Part shown: positions 8,378 to 17,035 of the stretch, piece by piece | Layout of the letters: every line of letters starts with the position of its first letter | How positions within the stretch are numbered: the first letter of the stretch is position 1 | NCBI GenBank assembly: GCA_902495075.1 | Contig: CABUVO010000001.1 | Coordinates: 124,001-188,000, forward strand | DNA length: 64,000 nt | Source of the DNA: an uncultured Porphyromonadaceae bacterium | GTDB taxonomy: Bacteria > Bacteroidota > Bacteroidia > Bacteroidales > Muribaculaceae | Direction: 5' to 3' | The notes under the pieces: generated by a model | Database searches by the model: none | Told to the model about the DNA's origin: nothing | Seen by the model: only the letters and a program-made list of their open reading frames with translations | Translations under genes and position numbers: made by a program

Positions 8378-10331
8378 TAACCTTCAATGGTTTGTCATGT
8401 CTTATTGAATGACAATCAATTCCAAGATCCCGGGCTTCATTGATATAAGAGTTTTCTCTTTTGCGCCTGACCGAGGGATGAATCACAATTCTTGAAGGTT
8501 TGAATATCTTGTAAACATCCATTATATTACCTTTATAGCCTCCTGCAATTACGAGATAATCGCATTTGCAGGGGGTAATTGTTTCCGGAAGGTTGCAATC
8601 GATTGTTATGATTGATGACTTGCCGATATTTGTACTGGATATCTTACCTTTATCCATTATAACCTGCTCCTCTTCATTTCCTTTCTTGATATTTATGGCA
8701 ACATTGCGATAATTGTTGGTAATTATGAAACTATCATCAGGTATTCTATCGGCTTGAAGGGGTATAATCAACACTGAGATTATCATCAGTGTTATTCCCG
8801 AAACCATTAATGGTTTCCATCGTTTCACATTTAAGAATAGACCTGCCAGTGTTAATCCAGTGATCCACAAGATTAATGTTTCATAACTAATGTCCGGATG
8901 AATTACATTCCCACTGCCTATCCATTTCAAGAAAATTTTTAATCCCTCAAACGTCGAGTCGAGAATCCAACTCATAAAATACAAATCAACTCCACAATGT
9001 GCAAGCAAAAGATGTATCAGGGCAAGGGCAATATAGAAAGGCAGGATGGGAAGTATAAGAATATTCGCGGGAATAAATGCCAGGGGGAACGATTTGAAGT
9101 AATATGCAGTAATTATCCAGCTTCCTAATGTGGCAACCATGGTGGCTGCGAATATTGCCGCTATTCTATATGACTTTGGATTAGTCTTATGATCGAAAGG
9201 ATTGACATGCGATGCAAATGCAGCAAGAGATGCGACACACACAAAACTGAGTTGAAAACCTATGTCAAATAAAGTGAGAGGCGAGAAGAGAAGAATTATC
9301 AGGGTCGCAGCAAAAAGAGAGTTGAAAACATATCGTTTACGTTCAAGAATTATTGCGATTGTAGCAAACGAAACCATAATGCAAGCTCTTACAGTTGATG
9401 GAGCCATCCCGGTTATAAAAGCATATACCCACAGCATCGCCGCAGCCAATAAAAAGCGTATCTTATATCTGCCGACGAAATTAAATGGGAAAAGCAGAAA
9501 CAGAAAAATACCTCCGATGATAGCCATATGCATACCGCTGAGTGCGAGAACATGAGCAACTCCAGCATCTGCAAATATGTCTCGGGTTGAAGAGTCGAGA
9601 TAATTTCGATCTCCAAGAAGCACTGTAATCAAAAAATTCTGGGTATCTTTCGACAAATGAGTATTCTCGATATAGACTTCAAGATTGTTGCGTATCTTGC
9701 GCGAAAGAGACATAATGGAAGAATTGTGATCTTCAACCTTGATATTTCCGTCATATACATTACAGGTATAAAATATCCCCTTAGAATTCATTATTCTCTT
9801 ATATCCAGAAGAGAATGAGTTAGGATTGTCCTCAATAGATCGGATTGTGGCTGGAAATACTATATTGTCGCCAATAGAGCATCCTGCGTCTGAGCCTATG
9901 CATTTAACATTGATTGTAAGATTGCTGAAATCATCTGTATGTGCCGTTGACCAGCAAATTTTGTGAACATCAAGCGTGAGTAAGTCTCCTGATGCTTTCT
10001 CGGAAATATCTTTGACGGTACCGAAAATTGATTCCGCTTTTTTATTATCAACTGAAAGAGTATCCGGTTTATGAATTTCAGCAAATATTATCCCTGTTCC
10101 TATAAATGCCATAGCAAGCCATGAATAATGGAATAATCTGAATCGATATGCTTTAATTGGATCCTTGCCGGAATATAAGATTGCAATATAGATGGCGACA
10201 GCTATAAGTAACAAAATAAACCCCACGATAAAGCCATTTCCTATAAATGAGGAAATAACTATTCCTGTGGCTACGGAGATTGCCGGAACAGCGAGTGTAT
10301 TGGAATTCAGTGTTCGTTCCAGATCTTCCAC
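8370..10331 (-). CDS. comEC: ComEC/Rec2 family competence protein
   Basis: Polytopic inner-membrane protein of 653 aa that in transformable bacteria forms the channel for single-stranded DNA uptake. The N-terminal part has several membrane helices and a DUF4131-like OB region. The Competence domain starts at about residue 235 with LGDRNYLDSSTRDIFADAG and the hallmark HVLALSGMHMAI motif. Further membrane helices follow. The C-terminal 150 residues (IITNNYRNVAINIKK onward) look like a reduced metallo-beta-lactamase-like tail without the HxHxDH motif, as in many Bacteroidetes. The start overlaps the end of aroE by 25 bp, so the two are probably translated from one transcript. Confidence 0.9.
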   Translation of the reverse strand: MEDLERTLNSNTLAVPAISVATGIVISSFIGNGFIVGFILLLIAVAIYIAILYSGKDPIKAYRFRLFHYSWLAMAFIGTGIIFAEIHKPDTLSVDNKKAESIFGTVKDISEKASGDLLTLDVHKICWSTAHTDDFSNLTINVKCIGSDAGCSIGDNIVFPATIRSIEDNPNSFSSGYKRIMNSKGIFYTCNVYDGNIKVEDHNSSIMSLSRKIRNNLEVYIENTHLSKDTQNFLITVLLGDRNYLDSSTRDIFADAGVAHVLALSGMHMAIIGGIFLFLLFPFNFVGRYKIRFLLAAAMLWVYAFITGMAPSTVRACIMVSFATIAIILERKRYVFNSLFAATLIILLFSPLTLFDIGFQLSFVCVASLAAFASHVNPFDHKTNPKSYRIAAIFAATMVATLGSWIITAYYFKSFPLAFIPANILILPILPFYIALALIHLLLAHCGVDLYFMSWILDSTFEGLKIFLKWIGSGNVIHPDISYETLILWITGLTLAGLFLNVKRWKPLMVSGITLMIISVLIIPLQADRIPDDSFIITNNYRNVAINIKKGNEEEQVIMDKGKISSTNIGKSSIITIDCNLPETITPCKCDYLVIAGGYKGNIMDVYKIFKPSRIVIHPSVRRKRENSYINEARDLGIDCHSIRHDKPLKVII

Positions 10332-11050
10332 GATAAGTCAGCTTGTAGGTGAAGCATTTTGAGTCCGTTTTTTGTCGTTGCACCCATAGCCGCACACCGT
10401 TTCATGAATTCGGTCTCGAGTGGATTGTAAACCAAATCATAGCAAATATGGCGAGAGGTCAGATACTCATACGGTATCATAGGCGCAGATTGAGTATTGG
10501 GGAACATACCGAGCGGGGTGGCGTTTATAATCAATAAATTTTCTTCAATGATTGATTTGTTGAGATCTTCATAGGTTAGCACACCATCTCGCTTTTTTCT
10601 CGAAATGAGTTGAGATTTGATGCCAAGTTTTGAAAGTGCGTACACCACTGCTTTTGAGGCACCACCCGTGCCAAGAACAAGAGCATTTTTCTCATTGCCT
10701 GTCAGCAATGGATAAAGAGAAAGGGAGAAACCTTCCCAATCGGTGTTATAACCTCTGAGACATGGCTTCTCCCCATTATTTGATTTAAATACTCTAATTA
10801 CATTTACCGCACCGATTGCCGAAGCATCGGGCGACAGTTCGTCAAGATAGGTCATAACGGTCTCTTTGTAAGGTATGGTTACATTTAGTCCTTGGAGACC
10901 GACATTCTCTTCAAGAAGGTTGTCTAATTCCTTAATTTCATTCAAAGGGAAAAGACAATACTGTTCATCCAGATTCTCTCTTTTGAATTTTTCTGCAAAA
11001 TATTTTGCAGAAAACGAATGTCCCAATGGGTATCCTATCAATCCGAACAT
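10307..11050 (-). CDS. aroE: Shikimate dehydrogenase
   Basis: Reduces 3-dehydroshikimate to shikimate with NADPH in the aromatic amino acid pathway (cytoplasm). Visible motifs: LIGYPLGHSFSAKYF at the N-terminus (substrate binding), NVTIPYKE with the catalytic Lys, NTDWEGF with the substrate Asp, and the nucleotide-binding LVLGTGGASKAV. Length 247 aa is slightly short for the family but complete. The start codon lies only 6 nt from the edge of a MITE-like element, so the native upstream region has been replaced or the element supplies the leader. It is followed by comEC with a 25-bp overlap. Confidence 0.93.
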   Translation of the reverse strand: MFGLIGYPLGHSFSAKYFAEKFKRENLDEQYCLFPLNEIKELDNLLEENVGLQGLNVTIPYKETVMTYLDELSPDASAIGAVNVIRVFKSNNGEKPCLRGYNTDWEGFSLSLYPLLTGNEKNALVLGTGGASKAVVYALSKLGIKSQLISRKKRDGVLTYEDLNKSIIEENLLIINATPLGMFPNTQSAPMIPYEYLTSRHICYDLVYNPLETEFMKRCAAMGATTKNGLKMLHLQADLSWKIWNEH

Positions 11051-11056
11051 TTTAAT

Positions 11057-11244
11057 ATAAGTAAGTAAGAAAAATTAACCGATATATGTAAGTAATGAAA
11101 TCTTGCACTATAAAGCTTGTTCTTTTTGGCTGTTTTCACCTTGTAATTCAGTCGCATATGCCTAGATGCTCCTTCTTTACGCGGCAAAAACATCTCAAAA
11201 ATAACTGCGTTTTATATGTGCATTAATTTTTCTTACTTACTTAT
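11057..11244. repeat. MITE-like element with perfect 22-bp terminal inverted repeats
   Basis: The outer arms 11057-11078 and 11223-11244 are perfect inverted repeats. Inside them, TGCACTATAAA (11104-11114) and the reverse of TTTATATGTGCA (11211-11222) form a second, slightly imperfect pair. There is no ORF of useful size inside the 188 bp. It fills almost the whole gap between the M13 peptidase stop and the aroE start. This fits a non-autonomous miniature element or a family of extragenic palindromes; the RNA would fold into one long hairpin. Confidence 0.7.
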
Positions 11245-11266
11245 TTTAAACAGCTTCCTGAGGTCT

Positions 11267-13297
11267 TTACCAAATCACAACTCTTTCTGAAACCGGTCGG
11301 AACATTTTATCACCCTCTTTTATATTGAAAGCGTCAAAAAATGGCTGTAAGTTTCTAAGAGTCACGTTTACACGATTCTCGCCAAGAGAATGAGGGTCAG
11401 TTTTTGTGCGTGATAGGACTTCTTCATCACGGATATTATTAGCCCAAACATTTGCATAGGCAAGATAGAAGCGCTGAAGAGGTGAGATGCCATCAATTTC
11501 TTTCATCTCTTTCCCTTCCATGGAATCAAGATATGCAGTTAAAGCTACTCTTAAGCCACCTTGATCCGCGATATTCTCACCCAGCGTGAAACGTCCGTTT
11601 GCATGAACTCCCGGTGCAACTTCAACGGCATCAAATTGAGCAACAAGTTTGTCTGCCAAAGCTGTGAATTTCTCTGCATCCTCAGGATTCCACCAGTCTG
11701 CCATATTTCCATTTTTATCGAATTGTCTTCCGGAATCATCAAATCCATGAGTCATTTCATGTCCGATAACAACTCCTATCGCACCATAATTCTGCGCGTC
11801 ATCTGCCGAGAGATCGAAATAGGGAGCTTGAAGAATTCCGGCAGGAAAACAGATCTCGTTTGTTGTTGGGTTATAATAAGCGTTTACCGTCTGTGGAGTC
11901 ATGTGCCATTCATCCTTGTCAACAGGTTTGCCAAGTTTCTGATAATTATCTTGCGCATACCATCTTGACGCTTCACTTACATTTTCAAGATAGGTTTTTG
12001 AAGGATCAATCTGAATACCTGAATAGTCCTTCCATTTATCGGGATAACCAATCTTAACTGTGAAAGTAGAGAGTTTTTCCCTTGCTTTGGCTTTGGTTTC
12101 ATCAGACATCCAGCTGAGATTATCGATATGCTTGCCGAGTGCTTTGCGAAGGTTTTCCACAAGCTCTTTCATATAAATCTTGTTTTCCTCCGGGAAATAC
12201 TTATCAACATACAATTCGCCCACGGCTTCTCCAAACATTGAGTTCGGGATTGTCATAACGCGTTTCCATCGAGGTTCCATCTGCTCAATACCCGACATTG
12301 TATGATCAAACATCTCAAAATTGGCTTGCTGGAAATCATCGCTCAGCAGATTAGAAGATGAGGTTATGAGATCAACTGTCATGAGGTCTTTAATCTGCTG
12401 AAGAGTGAGTTTGGGAAGATATTCATTGATAAATTCCATGTATTTTAGGGAAGATATGTTTGCCTTGTCAACTTTAGGGAGTCCAAGAGCTTTAAAATAT
12501 CCTTCCCAGTCAATGTTGGGATAGTTTTTCTTTATCTCCTCCATTGATTGCATATTGTAACGGAGTTGTGGATTACGTCGCTCTTCACGGGTCTTCTTGT
12601 TTTTGGCAATTTCAGTTTCTATTGCAATCACATTCTCCCATACGCGTTGGCGCGCATTCTTGTCGTAACCAACAAGTTCCATCATACGCTTCACATATTT
12701 TTCGTATGCCGCCATTATCTTGTCGTTGGTTTCATTCCGTTCAAGATAATAATCACGATCTCCCAATCCAAGTCCGGGTTCTCCGATATGCATGATATTC
12801 ATATCTGCATTTTTTGCATCGGCTCCAACACCGGTGCCAAAGAAAGTGCCCCCAAGTCCATTATGTAGCCATGCAAGAGTAGATATAAAATCATCGGCTT
12901 TCATGTCGTTGATTTTTTTAATCATGGGCATTAAAGGAGCAGAACCATCGCGATTGAGCCTGACACTATCCATTCCTAAAGCGTAGAGATCGCTGACTTT
13001 CTGCGCATTCGTTCCCTTTATTTTAGCTTCGGGATTTTCTGCCAGATTAAGAATCAGATCCTTTAATTGATTCTTAGCATCCTCTCTCAGCTGATCGAAA
13101 GTTCCGAACCTTGAGAATTCAGCACCAAGCGGATTGTTTTTCATCCATCCTCCGCAGGCATACATATAGAAATCCTGACGCGGGTCTGTTTCCAAGTCAA
13201 TGTTTGCCTTCTCTATGCCATGCTTGGATTGCACACCGGCGAAAGAGAGAAGGGGAGCGCCTGCAATTGCGCACATTAAAAATTTTCTGATATTCAT
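11267..13297 (-). CDS. pepO: M13 family zinc metallopeptidase (neprilysin/PepO-like), exported
   Basis: Endopeptidase for short peptides in the periplasm or on the surface. I choose the ATG at 13297 (MNIRKFLMCAIAGAPLL) because it gives a typical signal peptide ending near SFAG; an upstream ATG at 13324 would add nine residues. The N-terminal M13 domain begins DPRQDFYMYACGGWMK. The catalytic domain has the zinc motif VIGHEMTHGFDD, followed by ENIADQGGL with the third ligand Glu. The C-terminal NVTLRNLQPFFDAFN segment is also conserved. The usual CxxW end is replaced by VVIW. It begins 12-38 nt after the ABC-F gene on the same strand, suggesting cotranscription. Confidence 0.93.
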   Translation of the reverse strand: MNIRKFLMCAIAGAPLLSFAGVQSKHGIEKANIDLETDPRQDFYMYACGGWMKNNPLGAEFSRFGTFDQLREDAKNQLKDLILNLAENPEAKIKGTNAQKVSDLYALGMDSVRLNRDGSAPLMPMIKKINDMKADDFISTLAWLHNGLGGTFFGTGVGADAKNADMNIMHIGEPGLGLGDRDYYLERNETNDKIMAAYEKYVKRMMELVGYDKNARQRVWENVIAIETEIAKNKKTREERRNPQLRYNMQSMEEIKKNYPNIDWEGYFKALGLPKVDKANISSLKYMEFINEYLPKLTLQQIKDLMTVDLITSSSNLLSDDFQQANFEMFDHTMSGIEQMEPRWKRVMTIPNSMFGEAVGELYVDKYFPEENKIYMKELVENLRKALGKHIDNLSWMSDETKAKAREKLSTFTVKIGYPDKWKDYSGIQIDPSKTYLENVSEASRWYAQDNYQKLGKPVDKDEWHMTPQTVNAYYNPTTNEICFPAGILQAPYFDLSADDAQNYGAIGVVIGHEMTHGFDDSGRQFDKNGNMADWWNPEDAEKFTALADKLVAQFDAVEVAPGVHANGRFTLGENIADQGGLRVALTAYLDSMEGKEMKEIDGISPLQRFYLAYANVWANNIRDEEVLSRTKTDPHSLGENRVNVTLRNLQPFFDAFNIKEGDKMFRPVSERVVIW

Positions 13298-13335
13298 GTT
13301 GTTATTATATATGTCTTCCATCATAAGTTCATCCT

Positions 13336-15318
13336 TTATTCATACTTGGTTTTGATTTCATCAAGATCCATTTGTGCCAATTCCCATACCGACATTGCGT
13401 TTTCCATATCTTTCCCGGCTTTGGCATATGCTTCAAGGGTTTCGGCGGATGTGTCTCCTGAAGAAATCTTGTCTTCAAGTTCTTTCTGTTTCATTTCCAA
13501 GGCTGCAATATCTTCTTCAGCTTTTTTGACATTCTTTTCAGCTTTGGATATCATGCGGGCGCGTTCTTTCTGTTCTGCATAACTTAACTTTCGCTCAGTC
13601 TTTTCTGACGCATCTGTATTTACCGGTGGGTCGGAAGGGGTGTTGTTGGCAGAATCCTGTTTCTTTTCTCTTGCAGAAGGTGATTTTGAAAGTTCAAGTT
13701 CCGACAGATGTTCTATGTTTTTCTTCCTCAAGAAATCATAGATTCCGCCTAAGTTCTCTTTTACTTTACCACCACCGAACTCATAAACCTTCTCCACAAG
13801 ACCATCAAGAAAATATCTGTCATGGCTGACTATTATTACAGTTCCGTCAAAATCCTTAATGGCTTCTTTAAGGATATCCTTGGTTTTCATGTCAAGGTGA
13901 TTGGTGGGCTCATCAAGAATCAAGAAATTAACCGGTTCGAGCAAGAGTTTGATCATTGCAAGACGTGTTTTTTCTCCTCCGGACAGGACTTTCACTTTTT
14001 TATCAATATCTTCTCCGCCAAACATAAAGGCGCCAAGGATATCACGAATCTTAGTGCGGATATCTCCTGTAGCTACATTGTCAATGGTCTCAAAGACAGT
14101 TAGATTCTCATCAAGCAATTGGGCTTGATTCTGTGCAAAATAACCGATCTTGATATTATGACCGATCTTGAGATTGCCGGTGAACGGGATTTCGCCCATG
14201 ATACATTTCACCAGAGTGGACTTTCCTTCTCCGTTCTTACCAACAAATGCAACCTTTTCTCCTCTTCTTATGGTGAATTCGGCGTGATCGAATACCTGAT
14301 GGTCTCCATACGCTTTACCTACATCTTCAAGAATCAAGGGGAAATCGCCAGATCTGAAAGCCGGCGGAAACTTCAATCTGAGATGTGAATTGTCAACCTC
14401 ATCTACTTCAATCGGCACTATCTTTTCGAGTTGTTTGATGCGGCTCTGCACTTGCACAGCTTTTGTTGCCTTGTATCTGAATCTTTCAATAAAATCCTTT
14501 ATGTCGGCAATCTGTTTCTGTTGATTCTCATAGGCTCGCATCTGTTGTTCTACTCTTTCTTTGCGTAGGTCGACAAACTGAGAGTAGCTCACCTTATAGT
14601 CGTAGGATTTGCCACATGAAATCTCTATTGTGCGTTTGGTGACATTATCAAGAAACGCGCGGTCGTGACTCACAAGAACCACACCCTTTGCTTTTGTCTG
14701 CATGAATTGTTCGAGCCATTGAATAGATTCGATATCCAAATGGTTTGTAGGCTCGTCGAGAAGCAGGACATCCGGGCGTTTCAAAAGAATCTTGGCAAGC
14801 TCGATTCTCATTCTCCATCCCCCTGAAAATTCAGAAGTTGGGCGATTGAAGTCATTTTTAGAAAATCCCAGACCGGTCAGGGTTCTTTCAATTTCCGCTT
14901 CCATATTGTCGGCACCTTCTATTGCCACTCGTTCGTTTAGATATTCAAGACGCAATAGAAGTTTGCCATATTCTTCAGATTCGTAATCCTGACGTTCGAG
15001 AAGTTGCTGATTGATCTCATCAATCTCTTTGCGGATGTCAATGAGATCTGAGAATGCTTTTTTTGTTTCGTCTATAAGTGAGGTAGAATCCGCAAGTTTC
15101 ATTTGTTGCGGAAGATAGCCAATGGTAATCTCGTTTGGTTTGGAGACACTCCCAGAGGTTGGAGTCTGGATGCCTGCAAGAATCTTGAGAAGAGTTGATT
15201 TGCCTGCACCATTCTTGCCAACCAAAGCAATCTTGTCGGTTTTGTTGATAACGAAACTTATATCAGTGAAAAGTGGACGTGCTGAGAACTCAACACCTAA
15301 ACCATTTATTGAAATCAT
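13336..15318 (-). CDS. ABC-F family ATPase (Uup/YdiF-like)
   Basis: Soluble protein with two ABC domains and no membrane part; ABC-F proteins bind the ribosomal E site and relieve stalled translation. Domain 1: Walker A LVGKNGAGKSTLLK (about 34-47), signature SGGWRMRIELAK, Walker B LLLDEPTNHLD. Linker with the arginine-rich interdomain P-site tip (about 240-300). Domain 2: Walker A FVGKNGEGKSTLVK, signature LSGGEKTRLAM, Walker B LILDEPTNHLD. A charged C-terminal coiled coil (about 560-655, KAEKNVKKAEEDIAALE) is typical of the Uup branch. Length 660 aa is normal. It is the first gene of a minus-strand unit with the M13 peptidase. Confidence 0.93.
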   Translation of the reverse strand: MISINGLGVEFSARPLFTDISFVINKTDKIALVGKNGAGKSTLLKILAGIQTPTSGSVSKPNEITIGYLPQQMKLADSTSLIDETKKAFSDLIDIRKEIDEINQQLLERQDYESEEYGKLLLRLEYLNERVAIEGADNMEAEIERTLTGLGFSKNDFNRPTSEFSGGWRMRIELAKILLKRPDVLLLDEPTNHLDIESIQWLEQFMQTKAKGVVLVSHDRAFLDNVTKRTIEISCGKSYDYKVSYSQFVDLRKERVEQQMRAYENQQKQIADIKDFIERFRYKATKAVQVQSRIKQLEKIVPIEVDEVDNSHLRLKFPPAFRSGDFPLILEDVGKAYGDHQVFDHAEFTIRRGEKVAFVGKNGEGKSTLVKCIMGEIPFTGNLKIGHNIKIGYFAQNQAQLLDENLTVFETIDNVATGDIRTKIRDILGAFMFGGEDIDKKVKVLSGGEKTRLAMIKLLLEPVNFLILDEPTNHLDMKTKDILKEAIKDFDGTVIIVSHDRYFLDGLVEKVYEFGGGKVKENLGGIYDFLRKKNIEHLSELELSKSPSAREKKQDSANNTPSDPPVNTDASEKTERKLSYAEQKERARMISKAEKNVKKAEEDIAALEMKQKELEDKISSGDTSAETLEAYAKAGKDMENAMSVWELAQMDLDEIKTKYE

Positions 15319-15338
15319 AATTAACTCTTGTTGAGTTA

Positions 15339-15346
15339 CAAAATTA
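15339..15346 (-). promoter_or_regulatory. -7 element for the ABC-F gene
   Basis: On the minus strand the sequence is TAATTTTG, an exact TAnnTTTG match placed about 20 nt before the ATG at 15318. I see no good -33 element; the expected position falls in the neighbouring terminator hairpin. Confidence 0.4.
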
Positions 15347-15352
15347 AATAAA

Positions 15353-15385
15353 AAAAAGCAGATGAGAAAATCACCTGCTCTTTTA
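15353..15385 (-). terminator. Intrinsic terminator, probably of the groEL operon
   Basis: On the minus strand AGCAGGTGA, loop TTTTC, TCATCTGCT forms a 9-bp stem with one mismatch, followed by a run of T. It lies about 20 nt beyond the MGGMM stop remnant, where a groEL terminator would be expected. Confidence 0.7.
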
Positions 15386-15405
15386 GATAATATTTTAATA
15401 TAAAA

Positions 15406-15423
15406 TTACATCATGCCGCCCAT
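15406..15423 (-). other. Putative prophage attachment core: 3' end of groEL
   Basis: Read on the minus strand, the 18 bp give M-G-G-M-M-stop, the hallmark end of bacterial GroEL, followed by an intrinsic terminator. No GroEL coding sequence precedes it inside the window: the residues just upstream do not look like GroEL, and phage genes start within 75 bp. The simplest reading is that the phage integrated at the groEL 3' end, leaving this duplicated core as one attachment site while the full gene lies beyond the far end of the prophage. Inference; the other end is not visible. Confidence 0.5.
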
Positions 15424-15496
15424 AAAGGCTGTTAGATTGTTGATTATCAGTAATATACATGGTTAAAAATTAAAAACGGACAACAAAAGAGCCACA

Positions 15497-15778
15497 CTAT
15501 GCACCTCCAGAACCTATTATGAGCCGTAGTTGAGCCTCGTCGTCAAGTGCCTCATCTATCCCCAGTGGATTGAAATTTTTGCACTGAATCACTCCGAGTT
15601 GTTCGGCTCTTGAATAGACGGCAGAGAAGATTTCAGCCTTCTCCATTTCTGTTCTGGGGAGAACCGCCGGGACGTATCGCAACAGTCGGCATCCCCATCC
15701 CCTGCAACGGTCGAATGATTTGCAGTAATTGGGACCATCACATTTGGAGAAGCATATTTCAGCCTCGTTGTTCCACAT
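15497..15778 (-). CDS. Hypothetical Cys-rich phage protein
   Basis: A 93-aa protein. The N-terminal half is cysteine-rich (ICFSKCDG, YCKSFDRCRGWGC), which suggests a small metal-binding or zinc-ribbon-like domain; the C-terminal half (DEALDDEAQLRLIIGSG) is acidic. It begins 5 nt after the stop of the repressor gene on the same strand and so is probably expressed with it in the lysogen. I do not recognise a family. Confidence 0.55.
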   Translation of the reverse strand: MWNNEAEICFSKCDGPNYCKSFDRCRGWGCRLLRYVPAVLPRTEMEKAEIFSAVYSRAEQLGVIQCKNFNPLGIDEALDDEAQLRLIIGSGGA

Positions 15779-15783
15779 ATATA

Positions 15784-16257
15784 TTATATGGAATGTTCTG
15801 AAAGTTCTGCGGCTCGTTCAGACAAAGCTCGCTCCCTCTCGTTGAGGTGTAGCTCTCTGTCGTTCAGTTCGCGTTCTTTGACTTCAAGACGGAGTGCCCG
15901 TTGGTCAAGCATCTCGGACCTTGCTGTAAGTTTCTCCATCATGTCGATGAGCTGTCTCGACATAGAGATTATCTCTGACACGTCTGATGTAGATGCTACA
16001 GCAGCCCCCTCCTTCAATGGCTCGCCTTTGCCAGTATATAAGAAGGTGGCGTTGACCTGCGGAAATTTGGCGACGATCATGTTTACCATTCCTGGATTGA
16101 ACTTTTTTGTCCTACCGCTACCGAGGTCATAGATGCGCTGATAGTTTATGCCGAGAGCTGTCGCAAGCTCGCCCGGTCCGAGATGTAGTGCTTTGAGCAG
16201 CCTGTCTCGTATCGTTTTCGCATCGACGTTGTTTTCGACCTTTTCTGATTCGTTCAT
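15784..16257 (-). CDS. Phage repressor-like protein with helix-turn-helix
   Basis: Likely lysogeny repressor of the prophage. The start at 16257 (MNESEKVENN) is chosen over an upstream ATG at 16335, which would extend across the switch region. Residues about 15-75 form an XRE/CI-like DNA-binding domain (RLLKALHLGPGELATALGIN, then YQRIYDLGSGRTKKF). The FLYTGKGEP stretch after it is common in Bacteroides phage repressors. The C-terminal 70 residues are a charged heptad-like coiled coil (ERELNDRELHLNERERALSE), a plausible dimerisation part. There is no LexA-like S24 peptidase domain, so RecA-driven self-cleavage is unlikely and an antirepressor may be used instead (see the BRO-N protein at 41709). 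Confidence 0.7.
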   Translation of the reverse strand: MNESEKVENNVDAKTIRDRLLKALHLGPGELATALGINYQRIYDLGSGRTKKFNPGMVNMIVAKFPQVNATFLYTGKGEPLKEGAAVASTSDVSEIISMSRQLIDMMEKLTARSEMLDQRALRLEVKERELNDRELHLNERERALSERAAELSEHSI

Positions 16258-16336
16258 ATCGTTACTCGTTTTCTGTAAAACAAACGGGTTTAGAGAGTTG
16301 TGGGAGATGCCAATGTTAATAATCCTTAAAATCACT

Positions 16337-16386
16337 CATAAATGATAAGGTATGCTTTGTCAAACCAACATAAATGATTAACTTTA
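16337..16386 (+). promoter_or_regulatory. Early promoter with duplicated operator-like sites
   Basis: TTTG (16356-16359), 19-nt spacer and TAACTTTA (16379-16386) form a rightward promoter. The 10-mer CATAAATGAT occurs twice, at 16337-16346 and 16369-16378, flanking the -33 and abutting the -7. The ATAAATGA core also occurs in the other prophage promoter modules, so these are candidate repressor sites. The region lies between the divergent repressor and early genes. Confidence 0.5.
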
Positions 16387-16430
16387 CACTTGGATAACAT
16401 ATAACATCCACCAACAAAAATAAGCAAAGT

Positions 16431-16448
16431 TCTGCTTATATGCAAATA
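16431..16448 (+). repeat. Leader repeat, copy 1 (18-mer)
   Basis: The 18-mer TCTGCTTATATGCAAATA occurs exactly at 16431-16448, 23590-23607 and 27156-27173. Each copy is preceded by a short hairpin whose right arm ends in TGCT. Here it is the leader of the first early gene. Confidence 0.6.
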
Positions 16449-16470
16449 GAGATTTAAGACCAACGAAGAA

Positions 16471-16758
16471 ATGGAAGACAAAACCATCACTACGGCCCAA
16501 GAGACGGCTTATCGCCCACCGCGAAAGCCCACCCTCCCGGAGTTCGGTCCCGGTGTTCAGGTACCTGCGTCGAGACCAATCGCTCCCACTCTCAAAACGC
16601 TCAAAGTCGGGGAGTCCGCCGAGTTCCCCATAGAGCAGTTGACATCGGTACAGTCCACGAAAAACCGCTTGTGCAGGATGTATGCCCGGCAAGGTTGGAA
16701 CGCCGATGTAGTAGTAAATGACCACGAATATCAAGTTATTGTAACCAGAACCGCCTGA
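16471..16758 (+). CDS. Hypothetical early phage protein
   Basis: A 95-aa protein, first gene of the rightward early operon. The N-terminal 50 residues are proline-rich and probably disordered (RPPRKPTLPEFGPGVQVPAS); the C-terminal part (LKVGESAEFPIEQLTSVQST, ending HEYQVIVTRTA) looks like a small alpha/beta domain. Its position is that of a Cro-like or early regulatory gene, but I see no helix-turn-helix. The stop overlaps the next start by one base (TGATG). No known family recognised. Confidence 0.65.
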   Translation: MEDKTITTAQETAYRPPRKPTLPEFGPGVQVPASRPIAPTLKTLKVGESAEFPIEQLTSVQSTKNRLCRMYARQGWNADVVVNDHEYQVIVTRTA

Positions 16759-17030
16759 TGCCTCCCACAGTAGAGAGCATCCTGGCGTTGAAATATCGTT
16801 CCCTTCTCATCATAGCCGAGACAATGTATGTGTCGCAAAAGAAGGCCGTGAAATTTGTCAGGGGAGAAAAGAGATTACAACGACTTGTTGACGAAGGTCG
16901 AATAAGATACGACAAACCATTCGGAGCTACCAACACAATGTGGAGGTACAATCTCGCTGACATACTAAAAAATGTTAAAACCGATTTCCGGTTGAGTGAG
17001 TTAGACCCCGGACTTGTCGTTTCAGGCTAA
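16758..17030 (+). CDS. Hypothetical early phage protein, possible winged helix
   Basis: A 90-aa protein. Residues 20-75 (MYVSQKKAVKFVRGEKRLQR, then LVDEGRIRYDKP and NTMWRYNLADILKN) look like a small helical DNA-binding domain with a wing, as in phage excisionase/MerR-like or DNA-binding early proteins; this is an impression, not a recognised match. It overlaps the previous gene by one base and so is translationally coupled. Confidence 0.6.
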   Translation: MPPTVESILALKYRSLLIIAETMYVSQKKAVKFVRGEKRLQRLVDEGRIRYDKPFGATNTMWRYNLADILKNVKTDFRLSELDPGLVVSG

Positions 17031-17035
17031 AAGAA

